Shown piece by piece: positions 20,537 to 26,810 of a stretch of 32,813 nt of DNA; positions within the stretch are counted from its first letter, which is position 1, and every line of letters begins with the position of its first letter. The notes beneath the pieces are model-generated. The model was given only the letters and a program-made list of their open reading frames with translations. It did not search any database and was not told the DNA's origin. The stretch is from a virus, in the IMG/VR virus record IMGVR_UViG_3300042476_000579, positions 1-32,813 of that record. The stretch is one strand, 5' to 3'. The translations under genes were made by a program, and so were the position numbers.

Positions 20537-21890
20537 GAAAGTGGTGATCGGCAACGCGGAACTGTGGCACGGCGACTGCCTCGATGTGCTGCGCACTCTG
20601 CCGGATTGCAGCGTCGACAGCATTGTGAGCGACCCGCCCTATGGGTTGACGTTCATGGGCAAGCGCTGGGATTACGACGTGCCCAGCGTCGAGGTGTGGC
20701 GCGAGTGCCTGCGGGTGCTGAAGCCCGGCGGCCATTTGCTCGCATTTGCCGGCACCCGCACGCAGCACCGGATGGCGTGCCGAATTGAGGATGCGGGCTT
20801 CGAGATCCGCGACATGATCGCCTGGGTGTACGGCAGCGGATTCCCCAAGAGCCTGGACGTGAGCAAGGCGATAGACAAGGCGACTGGTGCGGAGCGGGAG
20901 GTGGTGGGGTTTGACGCTCGCAAGGCCACCCAGCAGACGCGCGCCGTCGACACACCGGCGTATGGCGACTACGCCGGCAACCCGGGAGCCATCACCGCCC
21001 CCGCGACAGACGCCGCCCGCCATTGGCAAGGCTGGGGCACCGCCCTGAAGCCCGCCCTGGAGCCAATCACCGTCGCCCGCAAGCCCCTGACCGGCACGGT
21101 GGCCGCAAACGTGCTGGAGCATGGTACGGGGGCGCTGAATGTGGATGGGTGCAGGGTGGGGACAGAAACTGTTGGATGGAATGGCTTAGGCGAAACGCCG
21201 CGAAACGTATACATGGGAGGATGGTCAGCAGATGGCATTGCTAGGCCAACCATCGGCCGCTGGCCCTCCAACCTGATCCACGACGGGAGTGAGGAGGTGC
21301 TGGCGGCGTTTCCGCAGCAGACCAGCGGAAGCCGCGCTGCTGGCGTCCGCAAGGGTGTCGGCTACGGGAGCAGCGCCAAGGGCGACGGCGGCCCGGCCAT
21401 CGAGGGCAGCAGCGGCAGCGCCGCCCGGTTCTTCTACTGCGCCAAGGCGAGCAAGTGGGATCGGGATGAGGGGTGCGAGTGGCTGGAGGAACGAGATCGT
21501 GCGGACCAGTCTGCTTGGGTGCGGAAATGCAACGTCTGCGGAGACACTTTTTGTGACCCACAGACAAGCAGGCCCCATTGCGGCCACGACGATTTTTCTT
21601 TTGTCTCGCCGTCCCCGCGACGCAACCACCACCCCACCGTGAAACCCACCGACCTGATGCGTTACCTCTGCCGCCTGGTCACGCCACCTGGCGGCGTGGT
21701 GCTGGACCCGTTTATGGGCAGCGGCAGCACGGGCAAGGCCGCCATGCTGGAAAGCTTCGGGTTCATCGGCATTGAGCGCGAGGCGGAATACGTTGAGATC
21801 GCTAAAGCGCGCATAGCCCGCGCCCAGGCCCAGGGGCAGCTTCTGTCGCCCGAAGAACCGCGCGAATGCGTGCAGGAGGGACTGTTGTGA
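20529..21890 (+). CDS. Site-specific DNA methyltransferase (N6-adenine/N4-cytosine, DPPY type)
   Basis: A 453-residue enzyme that would methylate exocyclic amino groups in phage DNA, probably to escape host restriction. The catalytic motif DPPYGL is at residues 35-40 and the S-adenosylmethionine motif DPFMGSGSTG is near residue 400, the order of beta-class enzymes. The middle (about 115-310) is a target-recognition region. About residues 335-355 form a Cys-rich zinc-ribbon-like insertion (KCNVCGDTF, then a Pro-His-Cys-Gly-His end). GTG start with GAGGG 6 nt upstream. Confidence 0.93.
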   Translation: MAEKVVIGNAELWHGDCLDVLRTLPDCSVDSIVSDPPYGLTFMGKRWDYDVPSVEVWRECLRVLKPGGHLLAFAGTRTQHRMACRIEDAGFEIRDMIAWVYGSGFPKSLDVSKAIDKATGAEREVVGFDARKATQQTRAVDTPAYGDYAGNPGAITAPATDAARHWQGWGTALKPALEPITVARKPLTGTVAANVLEHGTGALNVDGCRVGTETVGWNGLGETPRNVYMGGWSADGIARPTIGRWPSNLIHDGSEEVLAAFPQQTSGSRAAGVRKGVGYGSSAKGDGGPAIEGSSGSAARFFYCAKASKWDRDEGCEWLEERDRADQSAWVRKCNVCGDTFCDPQTSRPHCGHDDFSFVSPSPRRNHHPTVKPTDLMRYLCRLVTPPGGVVLDPFMGSGSTGKAAMLESFGFIGIEREAEYVEIAKARIARAQAQGQLLSPEEPRECVQEGLL

Positions 21891-21967
21891 AACCTAACTG
21901 GGACGTGCTGCGCGTCGCCGGCCGCAATGCGGAAAACCGCGCGAAGAACGGGAAGGACTATGAATGA
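21887..21967 (+). CDS. 26-residue mini-gene sharing the Cro-like C-terminus
   Basis: A GTG start overlaps the methyltransferase stop (GTGA) with AGGAGG 7 nt upstream, so initiation signals are strong. The product reads MKPNWDVLRVAGRNAENRAK and six more residues. WDVLRVAGRN is identical to the end of the Cro-like protein at 20118-20354. It may be the remnant of a duplicated regulator gene or a leader that couples translation to the methyltransferase locus. Its TGA overlaps the ATG at 21964 (ATGA). Confidence 0.5.
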   Translation: MKPNWDVLRVAGRNAENRAKNGKDYE

Positions 21968-22733
21968 GTTGGCTCTTTTCGCAGGCGCTGGTGGCGGAAT
22001 ACTCGGCGGGCACTTGCTCGGCTGGCGAACTGTCTGCGCTGTCGAGTGGGAGCCCTACGCCGCAAGCGTTCTTGCCGCCCGACAGAATGACGGCCTTCTC
22101 CCGCCCTTCCCGATTTGGGATGACGTTCGCACCTTTGACGGACGAGACTGGCGCGGCGTTGTTGACGTGGTATCGGGCGGATTCCCTTGCCAAGACATCA
22201 GCGTTGCGGGCAAAGGCGCAGGAATTGATGGTTCCCGATCCGGCATGTGGCACCACATGGCGCGAATCGTCGGTGAGGTTAGACCTCGATTCGTTTTCGT
22301 GGAGAACTCACCTCTCCTTGTGGGACGAGGACTTGACCGAGTTCTTGCCGACCTTGCCCGCCTGGGGTTCGATGCGCGATGGTGTGTTATGGGAGCAACT
22401 GCCGCAGACCTTCCACACGGGCGCGAAAGGTTCTGGATGGTGGCCCACGCCCGTGAAGTTCGACGCGAACCTACCAAGCATGATGCCAAAAAATGGCGAC
22501 ACCACAAGGACCGACATGCACGGGAAAGCTCGCAAGGTTCTAAGAGATGGCCGCACCGCTTCGATGGGACTTTCCCGCCTCATCATCTACATGACTGGCA
22601 AATTCCCGAAGGTGGAAGCGTTCGAGGAATTGATGGCCTGGCCGAATGGATGGACCGCGTTAGCGCCGTTGGAAACGGACAAGTTCCAACAGTGGCGGCA
22701 CGCGCATGGAACCTGATGACGGCAGAGGGATGA
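21960..22733 (+). CDS. dcm: DNA (cytosine-5) methyltransferase
   Basis: A 257-residue enzyme with the C5-methyltransferase motifs in order: ALFAGAGGG (I, residues 5-13), GGFPCQDIS with catalytic Cys77 (IV), VENSP at 114-118 (VI), RERFWMVAHA (VIII) and AVGNGQVP near the C-terminus (X). It is short for the class and its target-recognition segment (about 170-225) is unusually basic. Almost its whole length overlaps another frame (21964-22716). Third-position GC is low (about 59% over the first 140 codons by hand count, against about 84% in 50 codons of the preceding gene). The only close ribosome-binding site is poorly spaced for this start. Confidence 0.9.
   Translation: MNELALFAGAGGGILGGHLLGWRTVCAVEWEPYAASVLAARQNDGLLPPFPIWDDVRTFDGRDWRGVVDVVSGGFPCQDISVAGKGAGIDGSRSGMWHHMARIVGEVRPRFVFVENSPLLVGRGLDRVLADLARLGFDARWCVMGATAADLPHGRERFWMVAHAREVRREPTKHDAKKWRHHKDRHARESSQGSKRWPHRFDGTFPPHHLHDWQIPEGGSVRGIDGLAEWMDRVSAVGNGQVPTVAARAWNLMTAEG
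21964..22716 (+). CDS. Overprinted protein inside the C5-methyltransferase gene (+1 frame)
   Basis: A 250-residue frame that starts 4 nt after the methyltransferase ATG and ends 17 nt before its stop. AAGGA ends 6 nt before this ATG, ideal spacing, and the ATG overlaps the mini-gene TGA (ATGA). The product is Trp/Phe-rich and well-formed: MSWLFSQALVAEYSAGTCSA, SRPSRFGMTFAPLTDETGAA, LPAWGSMRDGVLWEQ, WWPTPVKFD and a WPNGWTALAPLETDKFQQW end. I recall similar unassigned phage proteins with these N- and C-terminal motifs, which argues for real translation. Third-position GC in this frame is about 73%. Function unknown. Confidence 0.6.
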   Translation: MSWLFSQALVAEYSAGTCSAGELSALSSGSPTPQAFLPPDRMTAFSRPSRFGMTFAPLTDETGAALLTWYRADSLAKTSALRAKAQELMVPDPACGTTWRESSVRLDLDSFSWRTHLSLWDEDLTEFLPTLPAWGSMRDGVLWEQLPQTFHTGAKGSGWWPTPVKFDANLPSMMPKNGDTTRTDMHGKARKVLRDGRTASMGLSRLIIYMTGKFPKVEAFEELMAWPNGWTALAPLETDKFQQWRHAHGT

Positions 22734-23101
22734 AACCTAACGAACTGTTCGACCGCCACGGTATGCCCACCCGCGAGGCGGTAGGCGTCCGGCTGAAACG
22801 TGCCGGCCAGCAGCGCGCGCTTGAGTCAAGCCGCCCGGATTGGGGCGAGCAGATCAGCGCGGCCTTCCGCCGGTGGGCGGCCAATCGCGTTGGCGCAGAC
22901 ATCTGCATCGAGGATTTTCGCGAGCAGGTTCCCGCCAGCCTGTACCCGGCTACGCACAAGGGCTGGGGCGCATTGCCGCGCGTCCTAGTCGCCGCGCGCT
23001 TGATCGCGCCCCGAGTGGATAGCGAGGGCAATGCGATCTATAGGCCGGCGCGCAGCCAGCGTACCCATGCCCATCCTGTCAGGATCTGGAGGGTGCTTTG
23101 A
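22730..23101 (+). CDS. Winged-helix-like phage protein
   Basis: A 123-residue protein. The second half reads ICIEDFREQVPASLYPATHK, then GALPRVLVAARLIAPRVD and a final VRIWRV. Many phage proteins near recombination nucleases share this pattern of a polar helix, His-Lys-Gly-Trp-Gly turn and basic winged end. A DNA-binding role is likely but unproven. The ATG at 22730 overlaps the methyltransferase stop. Its first codons (MKPN) match those of the 21887 mini-gene. Confidence 0.65.
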   Translation: MKPNELFDRHGMPTREAVGVRLKRAGQQRALESSRPDWGEQISAAFRRWAANRVGADICIEDFREQVPASLYPATHKGWGALPRVLVAARLIAPRVDSEGNAIYRPARSQRTHAHPVRIWRVL

Positions 23102-23379
23102 GCCGCATCCGCCGCTGGCACGACCGCGTTGCGGCAATGGGCTGCATCTGCTGCCGCCTGATGGGCCGCGGCGCCGACGTGCCGGCCACGATCCACCACA
23201 TCCGCGAAGGCGAGGCGGCCGGCGCCGGGCAGCGCGCCGATGATGCGCTGGTGGTCCCGCTGTGCCCTGACTGCCATCAAGGGCCGAAGGGCGTGCATGG
23301 CGACAAGACCTATTTGCGCATCATCAAATGCAGCGAGCTGGATCTGCTGGCGATGGTGATCCGCGAAGCGATGCGTTAA
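23098..23379 (+). CDS. HNH-like nuclease (P1 Ref-like)
   Basis: A 93-residue protein with CICCRLMG near residue 16, ATIHHIREG with two adjacent His, VVPLCPDCHQGPKGVHGD and a helical end. Two CxxC-type pairs around a His-His motif give the zinc/HNH arrangement seen in the recombination-enhancing nuclease Ref and related phage proteins. The TTG at 23098 overlaps the previous TGA and has GGAGGG 4 nt upstream. It probably cuts DNA during recombination. Confidence 0.75.
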   Translation: MSRIRRWHDRVAAMGCICCRLMGRGADVPATIHHIREGEAAGAGQRADDALVVPLCPDCHQGPKGVHGDKTYLRIIKCSELDLLAMVIREAMR

Positions 23380-23502
23380 TTGGCCTTGCCGCGCGTGGAC
23401 GTTTGCGGCACAATGAGGATGCGGGGACATGCGGCCGGCCGCCGCCGCCTTGTCCATCCAAGGCTCACCCGCCCAATTCAATCCGCCGATGGAGGCGCGT
23501 CA

Positions 23503-24282
23503 GTGTCTTTTGCATACCTGCCGCTGTTTACCGGAGACTACCTCCGGGACACGCAGCACCTCTCGATGTCCGAGCATGGTGCTTTCTTGAAGCTCCTGAT
23601 GTTTTGCTGGGACCAAAAAGGCCCGGCGCCGCTCGACGAGCGCAAGCTGTGCGGGATTGTCAACGCCAGGTCAGGCGACGAGGTGGAGGCCCTTCGCCGC
23701 GTGCTTGGCGAGTTCTTCGTCCGAATGGAAGACGGCTATTACAACAAGCGCATGCAGCGCGAGGTGGAGCGCAGCGAGGTTTTGAGCCGCTCGCGATCCG
23801 ATGCGGGCCGGAAGGGATACGAAGCAAAAGCCAAGCAATTGCCAAGCAAAAGCCAAGCAATTGCCAAGCAAGAGCATCTAACCCCATCCCCATCCCCATC
23901 CCTATCCTCAACCCAAGACCAGACCAAAAAGACAAAGAGCACGCTCGGCGTTGCCGAGCTTGTGTCGATGGGGGTGGACAGGCAACACGCGGAGGACTGG
24001 CTAAGGGCAAGGAAGGAAAAGCGCCTGCCGCTGACGCAGACCGCCCTGGACGACGTTAACGCTGAGGCGACAAAGGCCGGCCTGACGCTGCCCCAGGCCA
24101 TTGCCAAGGCCGCCGCCAAGGGATGGGGAGGCTTTAAGGCGTCATGGCTGCTGGAGGATGCCGCACGCACCACCAAGACCCCGCCGGTGGGCCGTCAGGC
24201 CGCGCTGGAGGAACGCAACCGACAGGCTGCCCAAGATTGGCTGCGCATGAAAGAGGCTCAAGATGCCGCTGCGACAAGCTGA
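23503..24282 (+). CDS. DUF1376 (YdaU-like) replication initiator-type protein
   Basis: A 259-residue protein. The N-terminal domain (about 1-100) has YLPLFTGDYLRDTQHLSMSE, HGAFLKLLMFCWDQKG and EFFVRMEDGYYNKRMQREVE, the DUF1376 signature of phage replication proteins. A Lys/Gln/Ser/Pro-rich linker (about 105-145) is encoded by the iteron repeats. The C-terminal domain (about 150-240) has VDRQHAEDWLRARK and GWGGFKASWLLED. GTG start at 23503 with GGAGG 7 nt upstream. It likely binds the origin and hands over to the product of the next gene. Confidence 0.85.
   Translation: MSFAYLPLFTGDYLRDTQHLSMSEHGAFLKLLMFCWDQKGPAPLDERKLCGIVNARSGDEVEALRRVLGEFFVRMEDGYYNKRMQREVERSEVLSRSRSDAGRKGYEAKAKQLPSKSQAIAKQEHLTPSPSPSLSSTQDQTKKTKSTLGVAELVSMGVDRQHAEDWLRARKEKRLPLTQTALDDVNAEATKAGLTLPQAIAKAAAKGWGGFKASWLLEDAARTTKTPPVGRQAALEERNRQAAQDWLRMKEAQDAAATS
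23819..23916 (+). repeat. Iteron array and G-free tract inside the replication gene (putative origin)
   Basis: GCCAAGCAA occurs four times at 11-bp spacing (23830, 23841, 23852, 23863), with a degenerate fifth unit at 23819-23829. Larger 22-bp units are exactly duplicated (23822-23843, 23844-23865). A 42-nt run without G on this strand follows (23875-23916), containing CCCCAT three times. Unlike a codon-driven repeat, the 11- and 22-bp periods change reading frame between copies. Lambda has its origin iterons inside gene O in the same way. Confidence 0.6.
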
Positions 24283-24892
24283 CCGCTCCGATTTTTCGGA
24301 AATGCTGACCTACGTCGGCGCGCTGTACGGCCGAGACATGTCGCCGGGCGTGATCGACCTGTACTGGTCCGCGTTGCAGCAATTCGACCTGTCAGCCGTT
24401 CGCCAGGCGTTCGACCGGCACGTGAAATCGCCGGACGCCGGCCAGTACATGCCAAAGCCAGCGGACCTGATCCGCATGATGGGCGGCACCAGCCAGGACG
24501 CTGCGATGCAGGCGTGGGCTAAGGTGGAGCGCGCCGTCCGGCGGGTCGGCGGCCACGAGTCCGTCGTGTTCGATGACGCGATTATTCATCGCTGCGTCGA
24601 AGACATGGGCGGCTGGGTCAAGCTGTGCGCAACGACCGAGGAGGATCTGCCGTTCCGCGCGCGCGACTTCCAGGCCCTTTACCGAGGTTTCGCCATGCGC
24701 CGCGAGGCGCCCCCCTACCCGGCGCACTTGATCGGCCGCTTTGAGGCACAAAACCGGATGGCCGGGCAGCAGGTCGCCGAACCGGTGCTGATCGGTAACC
24801 CCCACGACTGCCGCCAAGTGCTGAGGTTGTCCACTCGTAACCCCGTGCAGATTACGCGGGCCGCAGATGCTGTTCCGATGCTGATGGAATGA
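24263..24892 (+). CDS. DUF6475-like replication-associated protein
   Basis: A 209-residue protein (MPLRQADRSDFSEMLTYVGA, then YWSALQQFDLSAVRQAFDRH and QYMPKPADLIRMMGG) matching the pattern of DUF6475-type proteins that follow phage replication initiators. Position suggests a helicase-loader-like role (analogue of lambda P), which is an inference. The ATG at 24263 overlaps the end of the DUF1376 gene by 20 nt, with GAGG upstream. Confidence 0.75.
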   Translation: MPLRQADRSDFSEMLTYVGALYGRDMSPGVIDLYWSALQQFDLSAVRQAFDRHVKSPDAGQYMPKPADLIRMMGGTSQDAAMQAWAKVERAVRRVGGHESVVFDDAIIHRCVEDMGGWVKLCATTEEDLPFRARDFQALYRGFAMRREAPPYPAHLIGRFEAQNRMAGQQVAEPVLIGNPHDCRQVLRLSTRNPVQITRAADAVPMLME

Positions 24893-24893
24893 C

Positions 24894-25106
24894 ATGCCGA
24901 TGGCAGACACCCACATAACCATCCCGATGGCGCGGCTGGTCGAGCTTGAGACGGCCGAGCGCGAACGCGACATTCTGCGGAAGCGGTGGAAAGCAAAGGC
25001 AATTGCCGCGTGCAACAGCGCAGGTGATGGCCCGGACAACGGATGCTGCCCGACGTATTGGGAGGAAGCGCGCGAGGCCTGCATTGCGGCCATTAAGCGG
25101 GCCTAA
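24894..25106 (+). CDS. Small hypothetical protein
   Basis: A 70-residue protein with a helical, charged middle (VELETAERERDILRKRWKAK) and a Cys-rich turn (DNGCCPTYWEEAREAC). It starts 1 nt after the previous stop. ATGs at 24894 and 24900 are both possible. Its TAA stop lies in GCCTAAC, the outer foot of the attC-like site at 25101-25202. No family recognised. Confidence 0.6.
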   Translation: MPMADTHITIPMARLVELETAERERDILRKRWKAKAIAACNSAGDGPDNGCCPTYWEEAREACIAAIKRA

Positions 25107-25202
25107 CGTTCGAGCTAACCTGACCAAAGGGGCAGCAGATGAAGCATGACGAAGCCACGGCGCAGCCTGCCCCTTTGGGTCAGGGTGAGCGAGGGGTTGG
25201 GC
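25101..25202 (-). other. Integron attC-like recombination site
   Basis: Read on the minus strand the site runs from GCCCAAC (25202-25196, RYYYAAC box) to GTTAGGC (25107-25101, GTTRRRY box). Left inner segment CTCGCTCACCC and right inner segment GGTTAGCTCGAAC resemble attC L boxes. The outer boxes pair over 7 positions (one G-T). After an unpaired spacer, 25119-25123 pairs with 25180-25184 and 25124-25135 with 25167-25178. Two G bases (25179, 25185) bulge from the same strand. Length 102 bp is within the known attC range. Confidence 0.6.
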
Positions 25203-25411
25203 CGCACGCCGAGGTGGCCGAGCGCCACTTGCAGGCGATGCCGGACGGCACGCGCATGGTGCAAGCGTTTGGCACGTCGATGGCCCATGCAGCGGCGGCT
25301 CTGCAAGCGTTGGGCACGGCGGCTAAGGCGCTGGAAGAAGAGACTAAGGCGATGCTGGAAGCGCGCCGCGCTCGGCAGCCTTGGTGGCGCCGGTCATGGC
25401 GCTGCGACTGA
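25139..25411 (+). CDS. Hypothetical protein starting inside the attC-like site
   Basis: A 90-residue protein. Its first 21 codons are written over the attC-like site (QPAPLGQGERGVG comes from the right arm). The rest is a helical Ala-rich protein (QAFGTSMAHAAAALQALGTA, then LEEETKAMLEARRARQPWWR). AAAGGGG lies about 7 nt before the ATG at 25139. An internal ATG at 25238 would exclude the site but has a weak ribosome-binding site. No family recognised. Confidence 0.5.
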   Translation: MKHDEATAQPAPLGQGERGVGPHAEVAERHLQAMPDGTRMVQAFGTSMAHAAAALQALGTAAKALEEETKAMLEARRARQPWWRRSWRCD

Positions 25412-25466
25412 GCCGGGCAGTTCCCCGGCGTCCGCTTGAGCGCCTAGATGGGCGCAGGAGAAAGAA

Positions 25467-25649
25467 ATGTTAAAGATGTTGGAATCACTCACGAAGGCCG
25501 CGACTGCGGTCGTGACGGTGCCGGTCGCGGTAGTGGCCGATGTGGTGACCTTGGGCGGCGTGGTGACGAAAAGGGAAAAGCCATACACCGCCGAGGCTGT
25601 GTCCGACATGGTGCAGAACCTGAAGGACGCAAGCAGACCCGAACGTTAG
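25467..25649 (+). CDS. Small hydrophobic phage protein
   Basis: A 60-residue protein (MLKMLESLTKAATAVVTVPV, then VVADVVTLGGVVTKREKPYT and a helical end). I recognise this type from other beta-proteobacterial phages: a short amphipathic/hydrophobic segment followed by a KExPYTAEAV motif. Function unknown. AGGAG lies 5 nt upstream. The stop falls in CGAACGTTAGGC, a 12-mer also found at the end of the attC-like site at 25101. Confidence 0.7.
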   Translation: MLKMLESLTKAATAVVTVPVAVVADVVTLGGVVTKREKPYTAEAVSDMVQNLKDASRPER

Positions 25650-25669
25650 GCGTGTAGCCGGAGCGATAC

Positions 25670-26023
25670 ATGGGGCGATTGCCGCCGATGCTTTGCAAAC
25701 CGCACCGCGTGCCGGAGTGCCCGCAGTGCAAGAAGGGGAAGACGATGGCTGATGGAGAAGTGGCTGGCGACGTGCGCCAGCTGCGCCAGATGCTTGCCGA
25801 CTGCGAGCAGTACCTGAAGGAAGGCGAGACGCCGGCACAGCGCATAGAGCGTGAGCGGCGCGACACCGAAGCCGTGCTCAACCTCCTGATCCGCGAGAAG
25901 CGGAAGACGGAACGCATGCGCGAGACGTTGCAGCAGATCGCGCAGCATTTCAGCAGCGAGTGGCCCGAGCGCTGCCAGTCTAGCGTCCTGGCCGCGCGTG
26001 CGGTGCTGAATGAATACGCCTAA
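25670..26023 (+). CDS. Hypothetical coiled-coil protein
   Basis: A 117-residue protein with one CxxC near the N-terminus (VPECPQCKKGK) and a long charged helix (DVRQLRQMLADCEQYLKEGE, then QRIERERRDTEAVLNLLIRE). The ATG at 25670 has GGAG 6 nt upstream. An internal ATG at 25745, after AAGGGG, would remove the Cys part. The stop is again in a GCCTAAC heptamer. No family recognised. Confidence 0.55.
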   Translation: MGRLPPMLCKPHRVPECPQCKKGKTMADGEVAGDVRQLRQMLADCEQYLKEGETPAQRIERERRDTEAVLNLLIREKRKTERMRETLQQIAQHFSSEWPERCQSSVLAARAVLNEYA

Positions 26024-26048
26024 CTGCAAAACGTCAGGGAGGCATGGC

Positions 26049-26330
26049 ATGAGGCGCGCGGCAAAAGTTGACAGCAACCACGCGGAGATCGTCGCCGCCT
26101 TGCGGCAGGTAGGCTGCTCGGTGCAGTCGCTGGCCGCCGTTGGCGCAGGCTGCCCCGACCTGCTCGTCGGCCGGGGCGGCAAGGCGTGGCTGCTCGAGGT
26201 CAAGGCCGAGCGCGGCCGAATGACGCCCGATCAAGTCGTCTGGTTTGGGCTCTGGGGTGGTCCGCCCGTCGTCGTGGTACGGTCGGCCGAAGATGCGCTC
26301 CAAGTCGTCGGGGGCAGCTACGTTGCGTGA
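26049..26330 (+). CDS. PD-(D/E)xK nuclease (VRR-NUC / Holliday-resolvase-like)
   Basis: A 93-residue minimal nuclease. Glu13 in the first helix, Asp37 in GAGCPDLLVG and Glu50-x-Lys52 in WLLEVKAERG form the PD-(D/E)xK active site. MTPDQVVWFGLWGG and VVVVRSAEDAL complete the compact VRR-NUC-like fold. GGGAGG lies 6 nt before the ATG at 26049. It probably resolves branched DNA before packaging, as resolvases in phage early or middle operons do. Confidence 0.85.
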   Translation: MRRAAKVDSNHAEIVAALRQVGCSVQSLAAVGAGCPDLLVGRGGKAWLLEVKAERGRMTPDQVVWFGLWGGPPVVVVRSAEDALQVVGGSYVA

Positions 26331-26766
26331 TGACGCTGACGTTGTGCGCATCGAGGATGCCCTGGACGCCAGGCTCAAGGAATGGGGCAGGTGGGCGCGA
26401 CAGCGGTCCTGGCTGTCATCGTGCCGCTCAATCGAGGGCCGCTATCGGCCTGAGGCGGGCGAAGTGTGGGATCGAGACCCCAAGCCGTTGCCAGTTGACG
26501 CGCTGGAGGCGTGGCGGGTGGAGGTCAACTGGCGCTACCTGCCGTGGCGCGAGCGCATGATGCTCCGCGCGTACTACGTTACCGCCCCCCGGTCGTCCGT
26601 ACCGGCGTGGGAGCGGCACAAGCGCGACACCTGCCGCAAGCTCGGCTTGCATCGAAGCGAGTTCGCATACATGGTGCAGCGCGGCGCGGTGATGCTTGAC
26701 AACATCTTGCAATCTGATTATTGCCGCGTTAGTATTCGCGTCAAGCAATTCCCCCCGCACGGGTAG
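26323..26766 (+). CDS. Putative late-gene regulator (antiterminator Q-like)
   Basis: A 147-residue protein with RLKEWGRWARQRSWLSSCRS, then VNWRYLPWRERMMLRAYYVT and CRKLGLHRSEFAYMVQRGAV, which looks like a helix-turn-helix of the sigma region-4 type found in phage Q-like regulators. The position, last in the early operon and directly before a strong terminator and the late genes, fits antitermination. The TTG at 26323 overlaps the previous stop by 8 nt. An ATG at 26293 is the alternative. Moderate confidence in function. Confidence 0.65.
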   Translation: MRDDADVVRIEDALDARLKEWGRWARQRSWLSSCRSIEGRYRPEAGEVWDRDPKPLPVDALEAWRVEVNWRYLPWRERMMLRAYYVTAPRSSVPAWERHKRDTCRKLGLHRSEFAYMVQRGAVMLDNILQSDYCRVSIRVKQFPPHG

Positions 26767-26780
26767 GTGCGCGTCGCCAA

Positions 26781-26808
26781 GGCTGCCTAGTAGGCGGCCT
26801 TTTTTTTT
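26781..26808 (+). terminator. Rho-independent terminator before the packaging genes
   Basis: GGCTGCCTA (26781-26789) pairs with TAGGCGGCC (26791-26799), one G-U pair, very tight turn, then nine T (26800-26808). It ends 2 nt before the ATG of the HNH gene, so late genes lie directly behind it. Confidence 0.85.
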
Positions 26809-26810
26809 CG

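Noticed and set aside
23386-23414. Possible promoter (TTGCCG, 17 bp, CACAAT) before the DUF1376 gene
   Set aside because: Only 4 of 6 matches in each box in a GC-rich region. Not convincing enough to list.
23822-23871. Short repeats considered as a CRISPR array
   Set aside because: Units are contiguous at 11/22 bp without spacers and lie inside a gene. They fit iterons better.
23328-24059. 243-codon plus-strand frame overlapping the HNH-like and DUF1376 genes
   Set aside because: Arg/Pro-rich product typical of a GC-rich shadow, no ribosome-binding site, and DUF1376 domain signatures lie in the other frame.
25640-25651. CGAACGTTAGGC at the end of the 25467-25649 gene as an attC right end
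   Set aside because: It matches the foot of the 25101 site, but no left partner or stem was found upstream, so it is mentioned only as a similarity.
26018-26024. GCCTAAC at the stop of the 25670-26023 gene as another attC left box
   Set aside because: No GTTRRRY partner with a pairing stem was found within 150 nt downstream.
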